Assembly: GCA_009787685.1 (NCBI GenBank) | Contig: WQSV01000018.1 | Coordinates: forward strand, 1-14,789 | Direction: 5' to 3' | Source of the DNA: Bacillota bacterium | GTDB taxonomy: Bacteria; Bacillota; Clostridia; Christensenellales; Pumilibacteraceae | Length of the DNA: 14,789 bases | Shown here: positions 1 through 6,711 of the stretch, piece after piece | Position numbering within the stretch: the stretch's first letter is position 1 | Layout of the letters: every line of letters begins with the position of its first letter | Translations under genes and position numbers: made by a program | Notes under the pieces: model-generated | Told to the model about the DNA's origin: nothing | Database searches by the model: none | What the model saw: only the letters and a program-made list of their open reading frames with translations

Positions 1-137
1 CTCGTCATGCCAAGACCGCGCTCCGCAAAAAGCGAAACCGCTGAACTTAAAATCTTTTCACGAGTCACTTCCCTCTTTCTCTTGTTCTGTTCTGTTCTGT
101 TCTGTTCTGTTCTGTTCTGTTCTGTTCTTTGCTCCAT
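1..137 (-). CDS. TetR/AcrR-family transcriptional regulator, N-terminal part (cut by window edge)
   Basis: Reading the minus strand from the ATG at 137 gives MEQRT, then repeats of the five residues EQNRT, then KRKREVTREKILSSAVSLF and AERGLGMT, where the window ends. The segment REKILSSAVSLFAERG is the typical first helix of the TetR DNA-binding domain (R-x-x-I-L-x-A-A-x-x-L-F-x-x-x-G). TetR proteins bind operator palindromes as dimers and usually respond to a small ligand through the C-terminal domain, which is not visible here. The start is supported by GAGGTGG six bases upstream (144-150). Residues 4-18 come from a 5-base tandem repeat, an odd insertion in front of the helix-turn-helix. 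The gene has its own consensus promoter with palindromes around it, which suggests autoregulation. Identity as TetR rests on about 25 residues, so it is likely rather than certain. Confidence 0.75.
   Translation of the reverse strand, partial: MEQRTEQNRTEQNRTEQNKRKREVTREKILSSAVSLFAERGLGMT
83..127 (-). repeat. Pentanucleotide tandem repeat, (TGTTC)x9, inside the tetR coding sequence
   Basis: Nine perfect copies of TGTTC (GAACA on the coding strand) lie in the reading frame of the TetR-family gene. Three units encode the five residues EQNRT. The unit is not a multiple of three, so gain or loss of one copy shifts the frame. The repeat itself has no stop codon in any coding-strand frame. Both shifted frames meet a TGA within a few codons after the repeat: one in the GTGACT at 68-63, the other in the CGTGAA at 62-57. 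With nine copies the gene is in frame (ON). This is the layout of slipped-strand phase-variable genes. Confidence 0.93.
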
Positions 138-158
138 TTTTTTCCACCTCTTTTAAAA

Positions 159-174
159 TTGAATTTTTATTCAA
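159..174. promoter_or_regulatory. Putative TetR operator 1, TTGAAT-TTTT-ATTCAA
   Basis: Palindrome with 6-base arms and a 4-base centre, extended to 9-base arms over 156-177. It lies in the 5' leader of the tetR-like gene, 17 bp from operator 2. It shares its arms with the other two sites. Function is inferred from position and repetition. Confidence 0.5.
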
Positions 175-175
175 T

Positions 176-191
176 TTGAATATGTATTCAT
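176..191. promoter_or_regulatory. Putative TetR operator 2, TTGAAT-ATGT-ATTCAT
   Basis: Second copy of the 16-bp motif, one base off perfect symmetry at its outer edge. It overlaps the last bases of the -10 box (190-195) and covers the expected start point of the tetR-like gene, the classic position for a repressor site. Confidence 0.55.
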
Positions 192-218
192 TATAGTATT
201 AAATCTTATCTCTGTCAA
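190..218 (-). promoter_or_regulatory. Consensus sigma-A promoter of the tetR-like gene
   Basis: On the minus strand TTGACA (218-213) and TATAAT (195-190) are separated by exactly 17 bases, a perfect match to the housekeeping promoter consensus. Transcription would start near 183, giving a leader of about 46 bases to the ATG at 137. Palindromes of the TTGAAT-N4-ATTCAA type overlap the -10 box and start region and sit just upstream of the -35 box, so repression by the encoded protein is plausible. Confidence 0.85.
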
Positions 219-248
219 CTATTTTTGAATATATATTCAAAAATAGTT
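217..248. promoter_or_regulatory. Perfect 32-bp palindrome containing putative TetR operator 3
   Basis: Every base of 217-248 pairs with its mirror base; the core at 225-240 is TTGAAT-ATAT-ATTCAA, the same motif as sites 1 and 2. Its edge overlaps the -35 box of the tetR-like gene (213-218). The outer arm AACTATTTTT recurs in direct orientation at 262-271, with a partial inverted copy near 302-309, so the block continues towards the divergent gene. Binding here could affect both promoters. Confidence 0.6.
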
Positions 249-307
249 TGAATTTTTTTTGAACTATTTTTAATCAAACTTTAAATTGATTTTTTTTCTT
301 CAAATAG

Positions 308-336
308 TTGATTTTTCTTTGAAATTGGTATATAAT
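308..336 (+). promoter_or_regulatory. Promoter of the Asn/Gln-rich membrane protein gene
   Basis: TTGATT (308-313), a 17-base spacer and TATAAT (331-336). Only six bases separate the -10 box from the ATG at 343, so transcription would begin at or next to the start codon. There is no ribosome binding site in that interval, so the mRNA is probably leaderless. Confidence 0.75.
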
Positions 337-342
337 TAGAAC

Positions 343-849
343 ATGAACAATCAATTTAACAATGGATGGGACAATAACCAAAACAATCAAAACAACTGGT
401 CTGGCAATCAACAAGACCCATTTTTTCAAGACCCTTTTGCGACCAACAATTCACAAGGGTTTGATAATGGGCAAAACACTCCACCGCAACAAGAGCAATC
501 ACAAAAGCCTGCTCCAACTGGATTTGGAAAGTTTTCTTTCATTGGAAGTATTATCGCACCTATTTTAGTTGTTGTGATTTTCACTATCGCTGCAATTGTT
601 AATTCAAGAATTGGAATAAACTTTGGCTTCTTCTCCCTTTTCACTTTTCTTTTAGGTATTCTTGATGTTGTGAAAATATTGAGCATTGTTTTTGGAAGCA
701 TTCAACGAAATATCAACAGAAAAAGAGGGCTTCCAACAGGTCGATTTGGTCTTAGTGTTGCTTTGTCAGTTATATTCTTGATTGTGAATTTTACTTTTAT
801 TATAATTATTTCAGTGTGGTATGGGCAATACCTTTTTCACACATTCTAG
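343..849 (+). CDS. Small membrane protein with Asn/Gln-rich N-terminus, function unknown
   Basis: 168 residues. Residues 1-55 are very rich in Asn and Gln with scattered Trp, Phe and Pro and no charged cluster, so they are probably disordered. Three hydrophobic segments follow, at about 66-86, 96-120 and 136-160. A positive loop (RNINRKRG, about 122-129) lies between the second and third; by the positive-inside rule it should face the cytoplasm. No signal peptidase site or catalytic motif is apparent. The general plan (polar Q/N/P-rich head plus a small multi-pass membrane domain) resembles DUF4190-type proteins of Gram-positive bacteria, but I do not recognise the family. It is transcribed away from a tetR-like gene and may be its target, although the palindromes are nearer the tetR promoter. 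The ATG follows its -10 box directly, with no Shine-Dalgarno. Confidence 0.8.
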   Translation: MNNQFNNGWDNNQNNQNNWSGNQQDPFFQDPFATNNSQGFDNGQNTPPQQEQSQKPAPTGFGKFSFIGSIIAPILVVVIFTIAAIVNSRIGINFGFFSLFTFLLGILDVVKILSIVFGSIQRNINRKRGLPTGRFGLSVALSVIFLIVNFTFIIIISVWYGQYLFHTF

Positions 850-905
850 TTCTTTTTGACGATTTTGAAAATTCGTTCTGTTAAAACTCTTGACATCATT
901 AACAT

Positions 906-955
906 AAAAAAACAAAAAAGTCGCATGTTTTAAAATGCGACTTTTTTGTTTTTTT
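906..955. terminator. Bidirectional intrinsic terminator, perfect 21-bp stem
   Basis: Arms 906-926 and 935-955 pair perfectly around an 8-base loop. The GC-containing core GTCGCAT/ATGCGAC is flanked by A-tracts on the left and T-tracts on the right, so it works as a terminator from both sides. It sits between two convergent genes, and the minus-strand gene's stop codon begins right after it. Confidence 0.92.
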
Positions 956-956
956 G

Positions 957-1574
957 TTATCTTATGAAATTGGTGTAGATTTTTTTTTCACCTTCTGGAA
1001 ATGGAATTTTCGCTTTGTCAATGGTTTTGAGTAACCACGCCATATTGCGACCTATTGTTCTCATTGTTTGCAACCCCTCAATATCTTTTTGAACATCTTC
1101 GGGACATGAACCGTGAACTGCATTCCAATAATTCGCAGAAACTATTGGCATTTGAGAAATAAGAAAATATTTGTTCAAATTGTCGACAGTTGCTGTTGTT
1201 CCAGATCTTCTTGCACTGACAACACATGCGGCAGGTTTGCCTTTGAAATGCGTTGAGTTTGCAAAAAATAATCTGTCCATGAATGCATGAAGTGTCCCGT
1301 TTGAACCCGCATAGTAGACAGGAGAGCCAAAAATAAGGCCGTCAGCAACTTTTGCTTTTTCAGCAAATACTTTCACTCCATCATCAAATGGGCATTCTTT
1401 TTTCTCACCTTTCCGACATACTAAGCATGCAATACAACCTTGAACCGCTTTGTTCCCAATCCAAACAATTTCGGTTTCAATGCCGTCTTGATTAAGAGTG
1501 TTTGCAACCTCTGTGAGCGCCGTGAATGTGCAACCCTTTTCTCTTGGACTGCCATTGAGTAGTAAAACTTTCAT
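957..1574 (-). CDS. Flavodoxin-fold NADPH-dependent FMN reductase / iron-sulfur flavoprotein
   Basis: 205 residues from the ATG at 1574. This start is preferred over an upstream in-frame one because AAGGAG lies six bases ahead of it and the family opens with MKVLLLNGSPR. The N-terminus is the FMN phosphate loop (NGSPREKGCT, 7-16). Four cysteines follow at about 47, 50, 53 and 61 (CX2CX2CX7C), then GSPVYYAGSNG around 90-100, a flavin-contact motif of the NADPH-dependent FMN reductase family. The compact cysteine motif resembles that of the archaeal iron-sulfur flavoprotein Isf, which holds a [4Fe-4S] cluster. A cytoplasmic electron-transfer role, perhaps in oxygen or quinone detoxification, is inferred; the substrate cannot be told. 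It lies 103 bp downstream of uvrA on the same strand. Family call firm, cluster call moderate. Confidence 0.85.
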   Translation of the reverse strand: MKVLLLNGSPREKGCTFTALTEVANTLNQDGIETEIVWIGNKAVQGCIACLVCRKGEKKECPFDDGVKVFAEKAKVADGLIFGSPVYYAGSNGTLHAFMDRLFFANSTHFKGKPAACVVSARRSGTTATVDNLNKYFLISQMPIVSANYWNAVHGSCPEDVQKDIEGLQTMRTIGRNMAWLLKTIDKAKIPFPEGEKKIYTNFIR

Positions 1575-1590
1575 TGTATTCTCCTTTTTC

Positions 1591-1672
1591 ATTGAATATA
1601 ATACTATGGAATATTGAATATGTGATGTGGAAACTCTATTTTTCAACACCTATTCAATATTCAATATTCCAT
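1591..1672. repeat. Inverted repeat built from degenerate 7-base units
   Basis: Arms 1606-1621 and 1657-1672 are a perfect 16-bp inverted repeat around a 35-base loop. The right arm region is three heptamers, ATTCAAT, ATTCAAT and ATTCCAT (1652-1672); the left holds ATGGAAT and ATTGAAT, with another ATTGAAT at 1591-1597. It fills the gap between the uvrA stop and the flavoprotein start. No T-tract follows on the transcribed strand, so it is not an ordinary terminator. Confidence 0.8.
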
Positions 1673-1677
1673 GTTCA

Positions 1678-4482
1678 CTAAAATAATACCTTTTTCAAAA
1701 ACTGACCTGTGTGACTCTTTTCAATTTCAGCGACTTCTTCGGGTGTTCCTAAAGCAATCACCTCCCCTCCCGCATCTCCACCCTCAGGCCCCATGTCGAT
1801 GACGTAGTCACAAGTTTTAATAACATCAAGATTGTGTTCAATGACAATTATTGTGTTGCCAGTTCCAACGAGACGAGAGAGGATTGAAATCAGTTTGTCG
1901 ACATCATGAATATGGAGACCTGTTGTTGGCTCATCAAGGATATAAAGAGTGCTGTTTGTTGCACGCTTGCTGAGTTCCGTTGCAAGCTTCACTCTTTGAG
2001 CTTCACCTCCAGAGAGAGTCGTTGAGGATTGTCCGAGCTTAACATAGCCCAATCCAACATCATAGAGTGTTCTAATTTTGTTGATTGCTGCTGGCATATT
2101 TTCAAAAAACTTGACCGCTTCTTCAATCGTCATGTCTAGAACTTCGCTAATATTTTTTCCTTTATAACGAACTTGAAGAGTTTCACGATTGTAGCGAAGT
2201 CCTTTGCAGACTTCACATGGAACATAAACATCTGGCAAAAAATTCATTTCAATTTTGAGTATGCCATCGCCAGAACAGTTTTCACATCTTCCACCTTTGA
2301 CGTTGAAACTGAAACGTCCTGCTTTATAGCCCCTTGATTGAGCATCTTGGGTTTTTGCGAAAAGCTCACGAATGACTCCGAACACACCCGTGTAGGTCGC
2401 TGGATTACTCCTTGGGGTTCTTCCGATTGGACTTTGATCAATTTGAATAACTTTGTCAAAATTGCTGGCACCTTTTATTTCTTTGTGAGAGCCCACTCTG
2501 TGACGAGAATCGTTGATTTTGTTCGCAAGCGCTGGGTAAATAATTTGATTGACAAGAGATGATTTTCCAGATCCCGAGACCCCCGTGATGGCAGTTATTA
2601 TGCCAGTTGGAATTTTGACAGAGACATCTTTGAGATTGTTTTGACTCGCCCCAACTACTTCAAGATGTTGTCCGCTTGGCTCCCTTCTCTTTTCTGGAAC
2701 AGCAATTTTTTTACGACCCGCAAGGTAATCTCCTGTTATTGAACCAACGGTGTCGATAATTTCTTGCATTGTTCCTTTTGCAACCACCTCTCCACCATGC
2801 ACACCTGCTCCCGGACCAATGTCAACAATATAATCCGAACGCGTCATTGTGTCTTCGTCATGCTCAACGACAATGAGAGTGTTTCCAAGATCGCGAAGGT
2901 GTTCTAATGTTTTAATAAGTCGCTCATTATCACGCTGATGAAGCCCTATTGATGGCTCATCAAGAATGTAAAGAACGCCTTGAAGTCCCGAACCAATTTG
3001 AGTTGCGAGCCTTATTCTTTGAGCCTCTCCGCCCGAGAGCGAGCCTGCTGAACGAGAAAGGGTCAAGTAATCAAGTCCAACGTCAAGAAGAAACTGGACA
3101 CGCGCTAAAGTCTCTTTTAAGACACTTTTTGCGATTAATGAATGAGTTGAATTGAGTGTTAAGTTTGAAAAGAATTCCTTGATTTTTTTAATTGAAAGAT
3201 TAGTTAAATCATGAATATTGGTGCCACCAACAAGAACCGAAAGAGCCTCTTTTTTCAAGCGTTTTCCATGACATTCAGTGCAATCAGAAGTTCGCATGTA
3301 TTTTTCAATATCATGCTTCACCGCTTCGCTCTGCGTCTCACGATAGCGCCTTTCAAGGTTTGAAACAATTCCCTCAAATGTTGAAGAATATGCAAATGAC
3401 TCATACTTCATCTCAATCCTAATAGAGCCCCCATCTCCATAAAGAAGAATGTTTTTGACATTTTCAGAAAGGTCTCTAAATGGAACATCAAGCGAGAAAT
3501 CATACTTTTTTGAAAGCGCTGAAAAGTATTGCTGAGTGATATGGCCAGAGTCAAAGTTCCAACCGTTTATCGTAAGAGCACCATCTCTGAGGCTTTTAGA
3601 ACCGTCTCCATAGATTAATTCGGGATCAAGACTCATAGTGTAGCCAAGTCCAGTGCATTTTTCACACGCTCCGAATGGCGAGTTGAATGAGAATAATCTT
3701 GGCTCAACTTCGGCAATTGAAACATTGCAATCCCCACATGAATACTTAGTGTTAAAAAGTTGTTCATCACCTTCGTTATCAATGACAACAAGACCATCGG
3801 CAAGTTTTAATGCAGTCTCTAATGAATCTGTGAGTCGCTTGTCAATGCCCTCTTTGATGACAAGGCGGTCAACAACAACGCTAATATCATGTTTTAATTT
3901 CTTGTCGAGTTTTATTTCATCTTCAAGAGAAAAGACTTCTCCATCGACTTTGACACGCGAATACCCGCTCTTTCGAAACTCTTCAAACATCTTTGAATAT
4001 TCGCCCTTTCTCCCGCGAACGACTGGAGAAGTGACAAGAATCTTTGCTCCTTCAGGATATGATTTGACCTTATCGACAATTTCGTCAATGGATTGCTGGG
4101 TTATTGCTTTTCCGCATTCTGGACAATGGACTATGCCGATTCGGGCATAGAGAAGTCGCAAGTAATCATAGATTTCAGTCACCGTTCCAACAGTTGAACG
4201 AGGATTTTTTGAAGTTGTTTTTTGGTCAATTGAGATTGCAGGCGAAAGCCCCTCAATGCTTTCAACATCGGGTTTTGCCATCATTCCAAGGAATTGTCGG
4301 GCATAAGATGAAAGGCTCTCAACATAGCGCCTTTGCCCTTCCGCAAAAATAGTGTCAAACGCAAGAGACGTTTTTCCACTTCCACTCAATCCAGTAAAAA
4401 CAATAAACTTGTTTCTTGGAATTTCAAGATTGATATTTTTCAGATTGTTTTCTTTCGCACCTTTTATTTTGATTTTATCCAT
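1678..4482 (-). CDS. uvrA: Excinuclease ABC subunit A
   Basis: 934 residues, full length for UvrA (E. coli 940). UvrA is the DNA damage sensor of nucleotide excision repair; its dimer scans DNA and loads UvrB at lesions. The protein has two ABC ATPase modules. The first has Walker A GLSGSGKT at 31-38 and signature LSGGEAQRIRLATQ near 480, followed by ILDEPSIGLH. The second has Walker A GVSGSGKS near 633-640 and signature LSGGEAQRVKLATE near 820, followed by ILDEPTTGLH. Zinc-binding CXXC pairs are visible near 250-280 (CGDC...CEKC), as CTECHGKRL near 400, and near 730-760 (CENC...CEVC). It starts six bases after the uvrB stop codon, with AGGA inside the end of uvrB as a weak ribosome site, so the two are surely cotranscribed. 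All key motifs are intact. Confidence 0.98.
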   Translation of the reverse strand: MDKIKIKGAKENNLKNINLEIPRNKFIVFTGLSGSGKTSLAFDTIFAEGQRRYVESLSSYARQFLGMMAKPDVESIEGLSPAISIDQKTTSKNPRSTVGTVTEIYDYLRLLYARIGIVHCPECGKAITQQSIDEIVDKVKSYPEGAKILVTSPVVRGRKGEYSKMFEEFRKSGYSRVKVDGEVFSLEDEIKLDKKLKHDISVVVDRLVIKEGIDKRLTDSLETALKLADGLVVIDNEGDEQLFNTKYSCGDCNVSIAEVEPRLFSFNSPFGACEKCTGLGYTMSLDPELIYGDGSKSLRDGALTINGWNFDSGHITQQYFSALSKKYDFSLDVPFRDLSENVKNILLYGDGGSIRIEMKYESFAYSSTFEGIVSNLERRYRETQSEAVKHDIEKYMRTSDCTECHGKRLKKEALSVLVGGTNIHDLTNLSIKKIKEFFSNLTLNSTHSLIAKSVLKETLARVQFLLDVGLDYLTLSRSAGSLSGGEAQRIRLATQIGSGLQGVLYILDEPSIGLHQRDNERLIKTLEHLRDLGNTLIVVEHDEDTMTRSDYIVDIGPGAGVHGGEVVAKGTMQEIIDTVGSITGDYLAGRKKIAVPEKRREPSGQHLEVVGASQNNLKDVSVKIPTGIITAITGVSGSGKSSLVNQIIYPALANKINDSRHRVGSHKEIKGASNFDKVIQIDQSPIGRTPRSNPATYTGVFGVIRELFAKTQDAQSRGYKAGRFSFNVKGGRCENCSGDGILKIEMNFLPDVYVPCEVCKGLRYNRETLQVRYKGKNISEVLDMTIEEAVKFFENMPAAINKIRTLYDVGLGYVKLGQSSTTLSGGEAQRVKLATELSKRATNSTLYILDEPTTGLHIHDVDKLISILSRLVGTGNTIIVIEHNLDVIKTCDYVIDMGPEGGDAGGEVIALGTPEEVAEIEKSHTGQFLKKVLF

Positions 4483-4488
4483 TGTTTT

Positions 4489-6507
4489 TTAGTCCTGTTT
4501 TTTCAGTTTGTGGCTTCCTTTTTGGTTTCCTTTCAATCTCCTTTGGATTGTTTGGAGTTCTGCGATTTTGTCGCGAAGTTTTATTGCCGTTTCAAAGTCT
4601 AGTGATTTTGATGCTATTGACATCATTGCCCTCAATTTGTCTATCATTTGTGGAATTTCTTTTTCGTCCACTTTTTCTGGAGATGCTTTTGAAGAAATTT
4701 TAAGAGTGTTTTTGATGTCTTTTTTGATTGTTGTTGGAGTTATGCCGTGTTTAACATTGAAAGCGATTTGTTTTTCACGACGGCGGTCAGTTTCTTTTAA
4801 TGCCCTCTCCATTGAGCCTGTCATATTGTCGGCATACATTATCACACGCCCTTTTTCATTTCTTGCTGCACGTCCTATTGTTTGAATTAATGATGTTTCA
4901 GCTCTTAAAAATCCTTCTTTGTCGGCATCAAGAATTGCAACAAGTTGCACTTCAGGAATGTCAAGACCCTCCCTCAAAAGATTGACCCCAACAACAACAT
5001 CAAACTCTTTTGCTCGGAGCCCGTTGACTATTTCAATGCGTTCCATCGTGTCAATGTCACTGTGAAGGTAGCGAACTTTTATTCCAGCTTCATTTAAATA
5101 AGTCGTCAACTTTTCAGAGAATTTTTTTGTTAAAGTTGTGACTAGAACTCTTCCATCATCTTTGACAGTCGCTTTTATTTCATTGATTAAGTCGTCAACT
5201 TGCCCAGAGACTGGACGAATGTCAACAAGGGGGTCAACAAGTCCAGTTGGTCGAATGATTTGTTCAACAATTTGTCCAGAAGCCAATTCCAACTCATATT
5301 TGGCTGGAGTTGCAGAGACAAAAATAGTTTGCCCAATTTTGTCGTTGAATTCTTCGAATTTTAATGGCCGATTGTCATAGGCTGCTGGCAGGCGAAATCC
5401 ATAGTCGATAAGCGAAGTTTTTCTTGCAAAGTCTCCTTTAAACATAGCACGAACCTGTGGAACACTCATATGACTCTCGTCAATGAACATCAAGAAATCT
5501 TTTGGAAAGTAATCCAAAAGTGTGTAAGGTGCTTCCCCAATTTTCCGCCCATCAAAATATCTTGAATAGTTTTCAACACCACTGCAATAGCCAAATTCAC
5601 GCATTGACTCCATATCGGCACGAACTCTTTCGGAGATTCGTTGTGCTTCAATGAGTTTGTTGTTTGTTTTGAAAAACTCAACTTGAGTTTCCATGTCCTT
5701 TTCAATGTGAATAAGTGCATTTCCAAGAACTTCCGTGTCAACAGCGTAATGTGATGCTGGAAAAATCGCTGCATGATTGAGAATGTTTTTCTTATGCCCT
5801 GTCACTATGTCAAACTCGGATATATTTTCAATTTCATCGCCAAAAAACTCAACTCTGATTCCAACCTCGCTTGATTGAGCAACAAAAACGTCAACAATAT
5901 CGCCCTTGACTCGAAAATTTGAACGGGCGATATCGACATCGTTTCTTTTATAGTTAATACCAATTAACTTCCAAATCAACTCATCTCTGTCCATTTTTTG
6001 TTTTGGACGAAGAGATATTGCAAGTTTGTAATACGTTTCGGGAGAACCAAGTCCATAAATACAACTAACTGAAGCAACAACGATGACATCTCTCCTCTCT
6101 CCAAGTGAACATGTCGCAGAGTTTCGAAGCTTGTCAATTTCGTCATTAATTGCCATGTCTTTTTCAATATAGGTGTCCGTTGACGCGACATAAGCTTCAG
6201 GCTGATAATAGTCATAATAACTGACAAAAAACTCGACACGATTGTGTGGAAAAAACTCTCGCATTTCATTGCAAAGCTGAGCTGCGAGAATTTTGTTATG
6301 AGCAAGAATGAGGGCTGGACGATTACTTTTTGCAATAACATTTGCCATGGTAAAAGTTTTGCCCGAGCCAGTGACTCCAAGCAACACTTGATTTTTTAAT
6401 CCATCATTAACTCCATCAACCAACTTCTCAATCGCTTCCACTTGGTCCCCCATCGGAGAAAAAGGGGAAATTAATTTGTAGGTATTGTTTTTGTTTGATT
6501 CGCTCAC
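4489..6507 (-). CDS. uvrB: Excinuclease ABC subunit B
   Basis: 672 residues when started at the GTG at 6507. UvrB is the helicase-like partner that verifies damage and recruits UvrC. Seen in order: the opening Y-K-L-I-S-P-F-S-P-M-G-D-Q typical of the family, Walker A GVTGSGKT near 44-51, the damage-verifying beta-hairpin with YYDYYQPEAYVASTDTYIEKD split across about 96-116, the Walker B-like FIDESH near 340, helicase motifs with GRAARN, and a C-terminal UVR domain near 620-650. A longer reading from a GTG at 6540 is open. I prefer 6507 because a -10 box TATACT (6519-6514) lies within the longer reading, six bases before this codon, and the family needs only a short leader before the YKLISPF motif. 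No ATG exists between the two and the conserved core. No Shine-Dalgarno is present, suggesting a leaderless transcript. Confidence 0.96.
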   Translation of the reverse strand: MSESNKNNTYKLISPFSPMGDQVEAIEKLVDGVNDGLKNQVLLGVTGSGKTFTMANVIAKSNRPALILAHNKILAAQLCNEMREFFPHNRVEFFVSYYDYYQPEAYVASTDTYIEKDMAINDEIDKLRNSATCSLGERRDVIVVASVSCIYGLGSPETYYKLAISLRPKQKMDRDELIWKLIGINYKRNDVDIARSNFRVKGDIVDVFVAQSSEVGIRVEFFGDEIENISEFDIVTGHKKNILNHAAIFPASHYAVDTEVLGNALIHIEKDMETQVEFFKTNNKLIEAQRISERVRADMESMREFGYCSGVENYSRYFDGRKIGEAPYTLLDYFPKDFLMFIDESHMSVPQVRAMFKGDFARKTSLIDYGFRLPAAYDNRPLKFEEFNDKIGQTIFVSATPAKYELELASGQIVEQIIRPTGLVDPLVDIRPVSGQVDDLINEIKATVKDDGRVLVTTLTKKFSEKLTTYLNEAGIKVRYLHSDIDTMERIEIVNGLRAKEFDVVVGVNLLREGLDIPEVQLVAILDADKEGFLRAETSLIQTIGRAARNEKGRVIMYADNMTGSMERALKETDRRREKQIAFNVKHGITPTTIKKDIKNTLKISSKASPEKVDEKEIPQMIDKLRAMMSIASKSLDFETAIKLRDKIAELQTIQRRLKGNQKGSHKLKKQD

Positions 6508-6513
6508 ATGTTT

Positions 6514-6542
6514 AGTATAACACATCAATGCACAATGCACAA
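6514..6542 (-). promoter_or_regulatory. Probable promoter of the uvrBA operon
   Basis: Minus-strand TATACT (6519-6514) lies 17 bases after TTGTGC (6542-6537), which keeps the TTG of the -35 consensus. Six bases separate the -10 box from the GTG start. The -35 box lies inside a tract of degenerate 7-base repeats, so changes in that tract could alter promoter strength. No LexA (SOS) box of the Gram-positive GAAC-N4-GTTC type is visible. Confidence 0.55.
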
Positions 6543-6560
6543 TTCATAATACACAATTAT
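6527..6560. repeat. Degenerate heptanucleotide tandem repeat upstream of uvrB
   Basis: Successive 7-base units read AATGCAC, AATGCAC, AATTCAT, AATACAC and a final partial AATTAT. The same period and AT-rich style occur in the repeat at the other end of the uvrBA operon (1591-1672). Such short tandem heptamers resemble the STRR elements described in cyanobacteria; their origin here is unknown. Confidence 0.7.
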
Positions 6561-6711
6561 TTTAAAAATATTGAAAAATCTCTTGTTACGCTGACTCGCA
6601 ATGAGTCAGGATGAGTGATTATTCAACACAAACGAAGACAGTTATTAATTGAGTCTCATTATCTTTGTGTTTTTTTGCATAAAATCACGAAGATAATTTT
6701 ATTGTGAAATT
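6561..6711. other. Intergenic gap with two small hairpins
   Basis: The gap between the BaiN-like gene and uvrB. A 7-bp perfect hairpin lies at 6591-6609 (CTGACTC, loop GCAAT, GAGTCAG). A 12-base inverted repeat with one mismatch lies at 6658-6669 and 6686-6697 (arms ATTATCTTTGTG and CACGAAGATAAT). Neither is followed by a T-tract on the transcribed minus strand, so a clear terminator for the upstream operon is missing. No gene seen. Confidence 0.5.

Noticed and set aside
1575..1649. N-terminal extension of the flavoprotein
   Set aside because: A good AAGGAG site precedes the ATG at 1574 and the family begins there; the extension is translated from the inverted heptamer repeat.
3653..4150. 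Plus-strand open reading frame antisense to uvrA
   Set aside because: It is a shadow of the uvrA coding frame with no ribosome site or recognisable domain.
6508..6540. Upstream GTG start for uvrB
   Set aside because: The stretch is made of 7-base repeats and a -10 box; no ribosome site is present and the family does not need these residues.
6591..6609. Terminator of the dtxR-flavoprotein operon
   Set aside because: The 7-bp hairpin lacks a following T-run in the direction of transcription; kept only as a hairpin in the gap entry.
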